Counted from the stretch's first letter, positions 1 through 10,461 are shown. The stretch: 64,000 nucleotides of DNA from Aphelocoma coerulescens (GCF_041296385.1 NW_027183505.1:186001-250000); one strand, 5' to 3'. The notes: generated by a model not told the origin, from the sequence alone. Numbers and translations are program-made.

Positions 1-1742
1 TGGGACAGCCAGCTGCAGAGCTCAAGGGAAGAAGCCCAAAGTGTCACAATGGCTCCTTGCCTTCACATGCAACACCTGGGTCACAATGCTCTCCATGCTT
101 CCTTTAGGCCCTGCTTTGCCACAATGGTCCCCTTGTTTCCATGAGGCCCTGCTGTGTCACAATGGACGTACGGTTCCATGATGTTGCGTGGTGTCACCGT
201 GCTCTTCTTGAATCCGCAGTGTAACCATGGACCATTGGTTCCATGCGGCCTGGCAGTGTCACAATGGGCTCCTTGATTCCATGATTCCCCACGGTGTCAC
301 AATGGAGCCTTGTTTCTAGGAGGTTCTGTACTGTGACAATTGTCTCCTTGATGCCATCAGCCCCTGCAGTGTCACAATGGCTCCTTGGTTCCATGAGGAA
401 CACAATAGCTTGGCATAAGCATTGAGCAACAGCTGCTGAACACACCTGGCAACATCTGCTTGCATCAAAAGAGGGCTTCAAGCTGACAATGGCACCAGCA
501 GCTTCCATCTGCAACAGACACCCAGGAAAGGACAGGCTGTGCCAGTTTGGACAAATTTGGAGGAAAATATCCTCTGATAGAAGGCAGGTTACACCCAGCC
601 ATCCCCCACCAGGTTTGGGAAAAAAGAATTTTCCTGGGAAGAAAGTGAAAGAGAGAAAACCTCTTTTTTTAACAAACACCCAGGAAAAGGATAACAATGC
701 TAAATATTAAAACCTCTCGCTGTGCAGAGAAAGCTGGGATAATTTGAGAGTCCTTCCGTGTTTCGGTGGGGTCTCCTGAAACATCCATAGACAGCGAGGC
801 CCGTGCAAAGAAACAGGGAGCGATTCTTGAGAGAAGTTTCAGAGCTCTTTCTTCTCCAGCCACATGGGCGGGGCACTGCCAAAGAACTGAGCAATCACGG
901 CACAAGCAGGGCCCTCCTCGCACAAGGCAACACAAAATAAGCAGTGCTGAACAGGATTAGGGCACATGTGAGCAGGGAGCAGGGAGACCCCCCGTGCCCA
1001 GGCCATGCCTCTACCCCAGGGTCCCCTCTTCCCATGACCTCATGGCAGGGGGGAGGAACCCCAACACTTCCGTAGGTGTAGTCTCTCTCCTCCTCCTTGC
1101 AGCTGCCTCATGGGCCCACATTCAGGGCTCCCACCTGGGTAGAAAATTCTCCCAATGTGCTCTGATGTTGAAAGAGTCAAGAAGAGAAGAAGGGAAAAAA
1201 ACCCCCGAAGTCCCAGGAAAACAAAGTTCAACTCTCCATCTCCCTCCAGAGAAAAGGAGCTGAAAACTGGCTAAAAAGAAACAAGGTTGTTTCCACCGCT
1301 CTTGCTGCAAGCAGGATGCAGAGGAGTGTGTATGTGTGTCCTTGAACAAACGCTCTGAGAAGTTTGTCCGTTTTTTTTTTTTCCTCTCTCCCCTCTCAGG
1401 CTCAGTTGAAAGGCACAGAAATGCACAAAGTTCACTTCTGGGCATAGAGCAGCAATAGGGGATACACATGATAAAGTCACCCCAAGACACAGGGACAGAG
1501 AATTCAGTGGAAAGACTCCGAGAATTCTGCTCCCAGAGATCATTCCTGCTCACACTGACCCTTGTAGAAAGGGGACATCGTTCCAGGCAGCCTGTACTGA
1601 GCATGTGGCTCCTGAGTGGGGTTTGTTGTTTAGGAAACCTGCTCCGGCTTTTCCATTCTTTCCTTCCAAACAGGAAAACTTCTCCTGGGGCTGTGTGCAG
1701 GCAGAGCCCTGAGGAGAGCAGGTGGCACATGGTGCGCTGGGC
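1..1742 (+). repeat. Unit U1, H subtype with 440 bp internal deletion
   Basis: This unit is 1742 bp rather than 2182 bp. The second minisatellite copy jumps directly from tcacaatg (81-88) into ctctccatgcttc, which in full units lies 440 bp further on. The residual minisatellite block is 44-398. The rest is H type: cgtacgg near 170, ggcctggcag, ctgtgacaattg (331-342), acacccagg, a 12-T tract at 1371-1382, and no attc duplication. U8 shares the same breakpoint. Confidence 0.96.
81..88 (+). other. Junction of 440 bp deletion in U1
   Basis: tcacaatg is shared by the two minisatellite copies at the ends of the deletion (in U2 the matching sites lie at 1823 and 2263). This fits unequal pairing or slippage between minisatellite copies. 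Confidence 0.93.
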
Positions 1743-1785
1743 TGGGACAGCCAGCTGCAGAGCTCAAGGGAAGAAGCCCAAAGTG

Positions 1786-2580
1786 TCACAATGGCTCCTT
1801 GCCTTCACATGCAACACCTGGGTCACAATGGTCTCCTTGATTCCATGAGGCCCCACTGTGTCACAATGGCTCCTTGGTTCCATCAGGTTCCGCAGTGTCA
1901 CCATGGTCTCCTTTGATCCGCACTGTCATCATGGACAATTGGTTCCATGAGGCCCCGCAGTGTCACAATGGTCCCTTGCTTCCATAGCTTTTACGTTGTA
2001 ACAATGGACTCCTTGCTTCTATGAGCTAGCCTGCTTTTTGCAGAGGTGTCTTTGGTTCCAACAAGGCCCCGCTGTGTCTCAGTGCACCCTGGCTTCCATG
2101 CGGATCTGGAGTATCACAAAGGCTCCTTGGTTCCACCAGGTCCTGCTGTGTCACAATGGGTCCTGTGGTCCCTGAGGCCCTCCAAAACCATCGTGGAGGC
2201 TTGCTTCCATGAGGTTCCATTATGTGCCAGTGGTCATCTTGGTTCCAGGAGTTTCCTTAGTGTCACAATGCTCTCCATGCTTCCATTAGGCCCTGCTTTG
2301 GCACAATGGTCCCCTTGTTTCCATGAGGCCCCGCTGTGTCACAATGGACCTATGGTTCCATGATGTTGCGTGGTGTCACCGTGCTCTTCTTGAATCCGCA
2401 GTGTAACCATGGACCATTGGTTCCATGCGGCCTGGCTGTGTCACAATGGGCTCCTTGATTCCATGATTCCCCACGGTGTCACAATGGAGCCTTGTTTCTA
2501 GGAGGTTCTGTACTGTCACAATTGTCTCCTTGATGCCATCAGCCCCTGCAGTGTCACAATGGCTCCTTGGTTCCATGAGG
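1786..2580 (+). repeat. Nested 37-38 bp minisatellite block (reference copy in U2)
   Basis: About 21 degenerate tandem copies with a core near tcacaatggctccttggttc, continuing ccatgaggccccgctgtg. Most copies are 36-38 bp, a few are shortened to about 28 bp (starting at tcaccatgg or tcaccgtgc), and a few are lengthened. Copies within a unit are much more divergent from each other than the same copy is between units, so the minisatellite expanded before the 2.18 kb unit was amplified. The last recognisable copy ends at ttccatgagg. Equivalent blocks start 43 bp into every unit. Confidence 0.93.
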
Positions 2581-2812
2581 AACACAATAGCTTGGCATAA
2601 GCATTGAGCAACAGCTGCTGAACACACCTGGCAACATCTGCTTGCATCAAAAGAGGGCTTCAAGCTGACAATGGCACCAGCAGCTTCCATCTGCAACAGA
2701 GACCCAGGAAAGGACAGGCTGTGCCGGTTTGGACAAATGTGGAGGAAAATATCCTCTGATAGAAGGCAGGTTACACCCAGCCATCCCCCACCAGGTTTGG
2801 GAAAAAAGAATT

Positions 2813-2894
2813 TTCCTGGGAAGAAAGTGAAAGAGAGAAAACCTCTTTTTTTAACAAACACACAGGAAAAGGATAACAATGCTAAATATTAAAA
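2813..2894 (+). promoter_or_regulatory. Promoter-like module: TTC-N4-GAA palindrome, ISRE-like element, TATA-like tract
   Basis: TTCCTGGGAA (2813-2822) fits the TTC-N4-GAA pattern associated with STAT6-type sites. It directly abuts GAAAGTGAAAGA (2823-2834), which matches the GAAANNGAAANN pattern bound by IRF proteins. About 50 bp downstream is taaatattaaaa (2883-2894), a TATA-like tract that also contains ATTAAA. The TTC-N4-GAA/ISRE pair and the AT tract recur in all units, including D2 units where neighbouring bases differ (for example 9351-9372 in U5). The motifs are seen directly; binding and promoter activity are inference from short matches. Confidence 0.35.
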
Positions 2895-3047
2895 GCTCTC
2901 GCTGTGCAGAGAAAGCTGGGATAATTTGAGAGTCCTTCCGTGTTTCGGTGGGGTCTCCTGAAACATCCATAGACAGCGAGGCCCGTGCAAAGAAACAGGG
3001 AGCGATTCTTGAGAGAAGTTTCAGAGCTCTTTCTTCTCCAGCCACAT

Positions 3048-3055
3048 GGGCGGGG
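3048..3055 (+). promoter_or_regulatory. GC box (Sp1-type)
   Basis: GGGCGGGG inside cacatgggcggggcactg, about 155 bp downstream of the TATA-like tract. It is present in all 30 units (866-873 in U1). Function is inferred only from the motif. Confidence 0.3.
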
Positions 3056-3260
3056 CACTGCCAAAGAACTGAGCAATCACAGCACAACCAGGGCCCTCCT
3101 CGCACAGGGCAACACAAAATAAGCAGTGCTGAACAGGATTAGGGCACATGTGAGAAGGGAGCAGGGAGACCCCGTGCCCAGGCCATGCCTCTACCCCAGG
3201 GTCCCCTCTCCCATGACCTCATGGCAGGGGGGAGGAACCCCAACACTTCCGTAGGTGCAG

Positions 3261-3281
3261 TCTCTCTCCTCCTCCTTGCAG
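3261..3281 (+). other. Polypyrimidine tract ending in cag (3' splice-site-like)
   Basis: An uninterrupted C/T run followed by ttgcag fits the consensus of a vertebrate splice acceptor, with ctggctcatggg following. It recurs in all units. No strong donor of the gtaagt type lies nearby; the best weak candidates are catgtgag about 110 bp upstream and caggtggcac near the unit end. Splicing is not demonstrated. Confidence 0.3.
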
Positions 3282-3551
3282 CTGGCTCATGGGCCCACAT
3301 TCAGGGCCCCCACCTCGGGAGAAAATTCTCCCAATGTGCTCTGATGTTGAAAGAGTCAAGAAGAGAAGAAGGGAAAAAAACCCCCAAAGTCCCAGGAAAA
3401 CAAAGTTCAACTCTCCATCTCCCCCCAGAGAAAAGGAGCTGAAAACTGGCTAAAAAGAAACAAAGTTGCTTCCCTCTGCTCTTGCTGCAAGCAGGATGCA
3501 GAGGAGTGTGTATGTGTGTCCTTGAACAAACGCTCTGAGAAGTTTGTCCGG

Positions 3552-3576
3552 TTTTTTTTCCTCTCCCCCCTCTCAG
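3552..3576 (+). other. Variable poly-T plus pyrimidine tract ending in ctctcag
   Basis: Eight T followed by cctctcccccctctcag in D units; twelve T followed by cctctctcccctctcag in most H units (1371-1399 in U1); shortened in U23 and interrupted in U26. It resembles a second splice acceptor, and T-tract length is one of the subtype markers. Confidence 0.4.
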
Positions 3577-3676
3577 GCTCAGTTGAAAGGCACAGAAATG
3601 CACAAAGTTCACTTCTGGGCATAGAGCAGCAATAGGGGATACACACGATAAAGTCACCCCAAGACACAGGGACAGA

Positions 3677-3704
3677 GAATTCAGTGGAAAGACTCCGAGA
3701 ATTC
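3677..3704 (+). other. Paired EcoRI sites
   Basis: GAATTC at 3677-3682 and 3699-3704, 22 bp apart. The pair is present in each complete unit I checked (1500 and 1522 in U1). The first is lost in U13 and U17 by gaattc to ggattc. These sites would cut the array into a ladder of about 2.16 kb. Confidence 0.9.
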
Positions 3705-3718
3705 TGCTCCCAGAGATC

Positions 3719-3727
3719 ATTCATTCC
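3719..3727 (+). repeat. attc microduplication (attcattcc versus attcc)
   Basis: D units, U8 and U24-U27 carry attcattcc; standard H units carry a single attcc. The 4 bp difference shifts every reading frame across it. Confidence 0.9.
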
Positions 3728-3923
3728 TGCTCACACTGACCCTTGTAGAAAGGGGACATCGTTCCAGGCAGCCTGTACTGAGCATGTGGCTCCTGAGTGG
3801 GGTTTGTTGTTTAGGAAACCTGCTCCGGCTTTTCCATTCTTTCCTTCCAAACAGGAAAACTTCTCCTGGGGCTGTGTGCAGGCAGAGCCCTGAGGAGAGC
3901 AGGTGGCACATGGTGCGCTGGGC

Positions 3924-6104
3924 TGGGACAGCCAGCTGCAGAGCTCAAGGGAAGAAGCCCAAAGTGTCACAATGGCTCCTTGCCTTCACATGCAACACCT
4001 GGGTCACAATGGTCTCCTTGATTCCATGAGGCCCCACTGTGTCACAATGGCTCCTTGGTTCCATCAGGTTCCGCAGTGTCACCATGGTCTCCTTTGATCC
4101 GCACTGTCATCATGGACAATTGGTTCCATGAGGCCCCGCAGTGTCACAATGGTCCCTTGCTTCCATAGCTTTTACGTTGTAACAATGGACTCCTTGCTTC
4201 TATGAGCTAGCCTGCTTTTTGCAGAGGTGTCTTTGGTTCCAACAAGGCCCCGCTGTGTCTCAGTGCACCCTGGCTTCCATGCGGATCTGGAGTATCACAA
4301 AGGCTCCTTGGTTCCACCAGGTCCTGCTGTGTCACAATGGGTCCTGTGGTCCCTGAGGCCCTCCAAAACCATCGTGGAGGCTTGCTTCCATGAGGTTCCA
4401 TTATGTGCCAGTGGTCATCTTGGTTCCAGGAGTTTCCTTAGTGTCACAATGCTCTCCATGCTTCCATTAGGCCCTGCTTTGGCACAATGGTCCCCTTGTT
4501 TCCATGAGGCCCCGCTGTGTCACAATGGACCTATGGTTCCATGATGTTGCGTGGTGTCACCGTGCTCTTCTTGAATCCGCAGTGTAACCATGGACCATTG
4601 GTTCCATGCGGCCTGGCTGTGTCACAATGGGCTCCTTGATTCCATGATTCCCCACGGTGTCACAATGGAGCCTTGTTTCTAGGAGGTTCTGTACTGTCAC
4701 AATTGTCTCCTTGATGCCATCAGCCCCTGCAGTGTCACAATGGCTCCTTGGTTCCATGAGGAACACAATAGCTTGGCATAAGCATTGAGCAACAGCTGCT
4801 GAACACACCTGGCAACATCTGCTTGCATCAAAAGAGGGCTTCAAGCTGACAATGGCACCAGCAGCTTCCATCTGCAACAGAGACCCAGGAAAGGACAGGC
4901 TGTGCCGGTTTGGACAAATGTGGAGGAAAATATCCTCTGATAGAAGGCAGGTTACACCCAGCCATCCCCCACCAGGTTTGGGAAAAAAGAATTTTCCTGG
5001 GAAGAAAGTGAAAGAGAGAAAACCTCTTTTTTTAACAAACACACAGGAAAAGGATAACAATGCTAAATATTAAAAGCTCTCGCTGTGCAGAGAAAGCTGG
5101 GATAATTTGAGAGTCCTTCCGTGTTTCGGTGGGGTCTCCTGAAACATCCATAGACAGCGAGGCCCGTGCAAAGAAACAGGGAGCGATTCTTGAGAGAAGT
5201 TTCAGAGCTCTTTCTTCTCCAGCCACATGGGCGGGGCACTGCCAAAGAACTGAGCAATCACAGCACAACCAGGGCCCTCCTCGCACAGGGCAACACAAAA
5301 TAAGCAGTGCTGAACAGGATTAGGGCACATGTGAGAAGGGAGCAGGGAGACCCCGTGCCCAGGCCATGCCTCTACCCCAGGGTCCCCTCTCCCATGACCT
5401 CATGGCAGGGGGGAGGAACCCCAACACTTCCGTAGGTGCAGTCTCTCTCCTCCTCCTTGCAGCTGGCTCATGGGCCCACATTCAGGGCCCCCACCTCGGG
5501 AGAAAATTCTCCCAATGTGCTCTGATGTTGAAAGAGTCAAGAAGAGAAGAAGGGAAAAAAACCCCCAAAGTCCCAGGAAAACAAAGTTCAACTCTCCATC
5601 TCCCCCCAGAGAAAAGGAGCTGAAAACTGGCTAAAAAGAAACAAAGTTGCTTCCCTCTGCTCTTGCTGCAAGCAGGATGCAGAGGAGTGTGTATGTGTGT
5701 CCTTGAACAAACGCTCTGAGAAGTTTGTCCGGTTTTTTTTCCTCTCCCCCCTCTCAGGCTCAGTTGAAAGGCACAGAAATGCACAAAGTTCACTTCTGGG
5801 CATAGAGCAGCAATAGGGGATACACACGATAAAGTCACCCCAAGACACAGGGACAGAGAATTCAGTGGAAAGACTCCGAGAATTCTGCTCCCAGAGATCA
5901 TTCATTCCTGCTCACACTGACCCTTGTAGAAAGGGGACATCGTTCCAGGCAGCCTGTACTGAGCATGTGGCTCCTGAGTGGGGTTTGTTGTTTAGGAAAC
6001 CTGCTCCGGCTTTTCCATTCTTTCCTTCCAAACAGGAAAACTTCTCCTGGGGCTGTGTGCAGGCAGAGCCCTGAGGAGAGCAGGTGGCACATGGTGCGCT
6101 GGGC
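3924..6104 (+). repeat. Unit U3, D1 subtype
   Basis: Length 2181 bp; minisatellite block 3967-4761. I found no difference from U2. It is the second of two adjacent D1 units, an arrangement seen nowhere else in the window: U9 and U21 are single D1 units and U23 and U30 are D1/D2 mosaics. Confidence 0.97.
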
Positions 6105-8286
6105 TGGGACAGCCAGCTGCAGAGCTCAAGGGAAGAAGCCCAAAGTGTCACAATGGCTCCTTGCCTTCACATGCAACACCTGGGTCACAATGGTCTCCTT
6201 GATTCCATGAGGCCCCACTGTGTCACAATGGCTCCTTGGTTCCATCAGGTTCCGCAGTGTCACCATGGTCTCCTTTGATCCGCACTGTCATCATGGACAA
6301 TTGGTTCCATGAGGCCCCGCAGTGTCACAATGGTCCCTTGCTTCCATAGGTTTGATGTTGTAACAATGGACTCCTTGCTTCTATGAGCTAGCCTGCTTTT
6401 TGCAGAGGTGTCTTTGGTTCCAACAAGGCCCCGCTGTGTCTCAGTGCACCCTGGCTTCCATGTGGATGTGGAGTATCACAAAGGCTCCTTGGTTCCACCA
6501 GGTCCTGCTGTGTCACAATGGGTCCTGTGGTCCCTGAGGCCCTCCAAAGTCATCGTGAAGGCTTGCTTCCATGAGGTTCCATTATGTGCCAGTGGTCATC
6601 TTGGTTCCAGGAGTTTCCTTAGTGTCACAATGCTCTCCATGCTTCCTTTAGGCCCTGCTTTGCCACAATGGTCCCCTTGTTTCCATGAGGCCCTGCTGTG
6701 TCACAATGGACGTACGGTTCCATGATGTTGCGTGGTGTCACCGTGCTCTTCTTGAATCCGCAGTGTAACCATGGACCATTGGTTCCATGCGGCCTGGCAG
6801 TGTCACAATGGGCTCCTTGATTCCATGATTCCCCACGGTGTCACAATGGAGCCTTGTTTCTAGGAGGTTCTGTACTGTCACAATTGCCTCCTTGATGCCA
6901 TCAGCCCCTGCAGTGTCACAATGGCTCCTTGGTTCCATGAGGAACACAATAGCTTGGCATAAGCATTGAGCAACAGCTGCTGAACACACCTGGCAACATC
7001 TGCTTGCATCAAAAGAGGGCTTCAAGCTGACAATGGCACCAGCAGCTTCCATCTGCAACAGACACCCAGGAAAGGACAGGCTGTGCCAGTTTGGACAAAT
7101 TTGGAGGAAAATATCCTCTGATAGAAGGCAGGTTACACCCAGCCATCCCCCACCAGGTTTGGGAAAAAAGAATTTTCCTGGGAAGAAAGTGAAAGAGAGA
7201 AAACCTCTTTTTTTAACAAACACCCAGGAAAAGGATAACAATGCTAAATATTAAAACCTCTCGCTGTGCAGAGAAAGCTGGGATAATTTGAGAGTCCTTC
7301 CGTGTTTCGGTGGGGTCTCCTGAAACATCCATAGACAGCGAGGCCCGTGCAAAGAAACAGGGAGCGATTCTTGAGAGAAGTTTCAGAGCTCTTTCTTCTC
7401 CAGCCACATGGGCGGGGCACTGCCAAAGAACTGAGCAATCACGGCACAAGCAGGGCCCTCCTCGCACAAGGCAACACAAAATAAGCAGTGCTGAACAGGA
7501 TTAGGGCACATGTGAGCAGGGAGCAGGGAGACCCCCCGTGCCCAGGCCATGCCTCTACCCCAGGGTCCCCTCTTCCCATGACCTCATGGCAGGGGGGAGG
7601 AACCCCAACACTTCCGTAGGTGTAGTCTCTCTCCTCCTCCTTGCAGCTGCCTCATGGGCCCACATTCAGGGCTCCCACCTGGGTAGAAAATTCTCCCAAT
7701 GTGCTCTGATGTTGAAAGAGTCAAGAAGAGAAGAAGGGAAAAAAACCCCCGAAGTCCCAGGAAAACAAAGTTCAACTCTCCATCTCCCTCCAGAGAAAAG
7801 GAGCTGAAAACTGGCTAAAAAGAAACAAGGTTGTTTCCACCGCTCTTGCTGCAAGCAGGATGCAGAGGAGTGTGTATGTGTGTCCTTGAACAAACGCTCT
7901 GAGAAGTTTGTCCGTTTTTTTTTTTTCCTCTCTCCCCTCTCAGGCTCAGTTGAAAGGCACAGAAATGCACAAAGTTCACTTCTGGGCATAGAGCAGCAAT
8001 AGGGGATACACATGATAAAGTCACCCCAAGACACAGGGACAGAGAATTCAGTGGAAAGACTCCGAGAATTCTGCTCCCAGAGATCATTCCTGCTCACACT
8101 GACCCTTGTAGAAAGGGGACATCGTTCCAGGCAGCCTGTACTGAGCATGTGGCTCCTGAGTGGGGTTTGTTGTTTAGGAAACCTGCTCCGGCTTTTCCAT
8201 TCTTTCCTTCCAAACAGGAAAACTTCTCCTGGGGCTGTGTGCAGGCAGAGCCCTGAGGAGAGCAGGTGGCACATGGTGCGCTGGGC
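6105..8286 (+). repeat. Unit U4, H subtype with a D2-like patch
   Basis: Length 2182 bp; minisatellite block 6148-6942. It is H type throughout (ggtttgatgttg, tgtggatgtgg, tcatcgtgaagg, cctttagg, cgtacgg, ggcctggcag, 12-T tract), except that near 6876-6890 it reads ctgtcacaattgcc, as in D2 units, where other H units read ctgtgacaattgtc. This looks like a short gene-conversion tract. Confidence 0.96.
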
Positions 8287-10461
8287 TGGGACAGCCAGCT
8301 GCAGAGCTCAAGGGAAGAAGCCCAAAGTGTCACAATGGCTCCTTGCCTTCACATGCAACACCTGGGTCACAATGGTCTCCTTGATTCCATGAGGCCCCAC
8401 TGTGTCACAATGGCTCCTTGGTTCCATCAGGTTCCGCAGTGTCACCATGGTCTCCTTTGATCCGCACTGTCATCATGGACAATTGGTTCCATGAGGCCCC
8501 GCAGTGTCACAATGGTCCCTTGCTTCCATAGCTTTTACGTTGTAACAATGGACTCCTTGCTTCTATGAGCTAGCCTGCTTTTTGCAGAGGTGTCTTTGGT
8601 TCCAACAAGGCCCCGCTGTGTCTCTGCACCCTGGCTTCCATGTGGATCTGGAGTATCACAAAGGCTCCTTGGTTCCACCAGGTCCTGCTGTGTCACAATG
8701 GGTCCTGTGGTCCCTGAGGCCCTCCAAAGTCATTGTGGAGGCTTGCTTCCATGAGGTTCCATTATGTGCCAGTGGTCATCTTGGTTCCAGGAGTTTCCTT
8801 AGTGTCACAATGCTCTCCATGCTTCCATTAGGCCCTGCTTTGCCACAATGGTCCCCTTGTTTCCATGAGGCCCCGCTGTGTCACAATGGACCTATGGTTC
8901 CATGATGTTGCGTGGTGTCACCGTGCTCTTCTTGAATCCGCAGTGTAACCATGGACCATTGGTTCCATGCAGCCGTGTCACAATGGGCTCCTTGATTCCA
9001 TGATTCCCCACGGTGTCACAATGGAGCCTTGTTTCTAGGAGGTTCTGTACTGTCACAATTGCCTCCTTGATGCCATCAGCCCCTGCAGTGTCACAATGGC
9101 TCCTTGGTTCCATGAGGAACACAATAGCTTGGCATAAGCATTGAGCAACAGCTGCTGAACACACCTGGCAACATCTGCTTGCATCAAAAGAGGGCTTCAA
9201 GCTGACAATGGCACCAGCAGCTTCCATCTGCAACAGAGACCCAGGAAAGGACAGGCTGTGCCGGTTTGGACAAATGTGGAGGAAAATATCCTCTGATAGA
9301 AGGCAGGTTACACCCAGCCCTCCCCCACCAGGTTTTTGGAAAAAAGAACTTTCCTGGGAAGAAAGTGAAAGAGATAAAAACTATTTTTTTAACAAACACA
9401 CAGGAAAAGGATAACAATGCTAAATATTAAAAGCTCTCGCTGTGCAGAGAAAGCTGGGATAATTTGAGAGTCCTTCCGTGTTTCGGTGGGGTCTCCTGAA
9501 ACATCCATAGACAGCGAGGCCCGTGCAAAGAAACAGGGAGCGATTCTTGAGAGAAGTTTCAGAGCTCTTTCTTCTCCAGCCACATGGGCGGGGCACTGCC
9601 AAAGAACTGAGCAATCACAGCACAACCAGGGCCCTCCTCGCACAGGGCAACACAAAATAAGCAGTGCTGAACAGGATTAGGGCACATGTGAGAAGGGAGC
9701 AGGGAGACCCCGTGCCCAGGCCATGCCTCTACCCCAGGGTCCCCTCTCCCATGACCTCATGGCAGGGGGGAGGAACCCCAACACTTCCGTAGGTGCAGTC
9801 TCTCTCCTCCTCCTTGCAGCTGGCTCATGGGCCCACATTCAGGGCCCCCACCTCGGGAGAAAATTCTCCCAATGTGCTCTGATGTTGAAAGAGTCAAGAA
9901 GAGAAGAAGGGAAAAAAACCCCCAAAGTCCCAGGAAAACAAAGTTCAACTCTCCATCTCCCCCCAGAGAAAAGGAGCTGAAAACTGGCTAAAAAGAAACA
10001 AAGTTGCTTCCCTCTGCTCTTGCTGCAAGCAGGATGCAGAGGAGTGTGTATGTGTGTCCTTGAACAAACGCTCTGAGAAGTTTGTCCGGTTTTTTTTCCT
10101 CTCCCCCCTCTCAGGCTCAGTTGAAAGGCACAGAAATGCACAAAGTTCACTTCTGGGCATAGAGCAGCAATAGGGGATACACATGATAAAGTCACCCCAA
10201 GACACAGGGACAGAGAATTCAGTGGAAAGACTCCGAGAATTCTGCTCCCAGAGATCATTCATTCCTGCTCACACTGACCCTTGTAGAAAGGGGACATCGT
10301 TCCAGGCAGCCTGTACTGAGCATGTGGCTCCTGAGTGGGGTTTGTTGTTTAGGAAACCTGCTCCGGCTTTTCCATTCTTTCCTTCCAAACAGGAAAACTT
10401 CTCCTGGGGCTGTGTGCAGGCAGAGCCCTGAGGAGAGCAGGTGGCACATGGTGCGCTGGGC
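8287..10461 (+). repeat. Unit U5, D2 subtype
   Basis: Length 2175 bp; minisatellite block 8330-9117. D2 differs from D1 by loss of 2 bp (tctctgcacc instead of tctcagtgcacc), loss of 5 bp (cagccgtgtc instead of cggcctggctgtgtc) and gain of 1 bp (ggtttttgg), a net change of -6. It also has ccctcccccacc and gataaaaactattttt. At 10181 it reads acatgataaa, the H form, where most D units read acacgataaa. Confidence 0.96.

Larger units (their letters stand above)
1743..3923 (+). repeat. Unit U2, D1 subtype (full length, 2181 bp)
   Basis: Full unit used here as the reference copy. The minisatellite block is 1786-2580 and the single-copy part runs from 2581 to 3923. D1 marks are tgcggatctgg (near 2100), aaaaccatcgtgg (near 2170), tttggcaca (near 2297), ggcctggctgtg, agagaccc, the 4-C tract in gagaccccgtg, an 8-T tract near 3552, acacacgat, and the attcattcc duplication at 3719-3727. 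It appears identical to U3 over every stretch I compared, so the two are probably a recent single-unit duplication. Confidence 0.97.
2581..3923 (+). other. Single-copy part of the repeat unit (reference copy in U2)
   Basis: About 1.34 kb without internal tandem structure. I see no open frame that persists across all copies, no RNA gene and no transposon I can name. It contains the promoter-like module, GC box, C-tract, polypyrimidine-AG tracts, poly-T, EcoRI pair and attc polymorphism listed separately. Its origin is unknown; a solo LTR or other degraded mobile element is possible, but no terminal repeats or flanking duplications are visible. Confidence 0.8.

Noticed and set aside
194..697. 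167-codon minus-strand open frame covering part of the minisatellite
   Set aside because: The repeated HCDT-like residues come from translating the 37-38 bp repeat. The frame is split in all D2 units by a 1 bp change.
951..962. Telomere-like ttaggg
   Set aside because: It is a single occurrence per unit within ggattagggcac, not a tandem telomeric tract.
1122..1730. 202-codon minus-strand open frame in H units
   Set aside because: It is broken by a 4 bp indel in D units, runs through homopolymer-encoded residues, shows no recognisable domain and has no sign of codon-level constraint.
1468..1848. 126-codon plus-strand open frame in H units
   Set aside because: It depends on a single attc; in D units the ATG is usually lost (acacacgat) and the frame shifts. 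No family is recognisable.
1786..2580. CRISPR-like array of 37 bp repeats
   Set aside because: The repeats are directly adjacent and degenerate, without unique spacers, and nothing nearby resembles cas genes.
2940..2960. Possible CENP-B box around tttcggtgggg
   Set aside because: Only the TTCG core matches; the required downstream A and CGGG positions are not present.
2581..3923. Single-copy part as an intact LTR or other mobile element
   Set aside because: No terminal repeats, target-site duplications, primer-binding site or coding remnants can be seen. A degraded origin remains possible but is unsupported.
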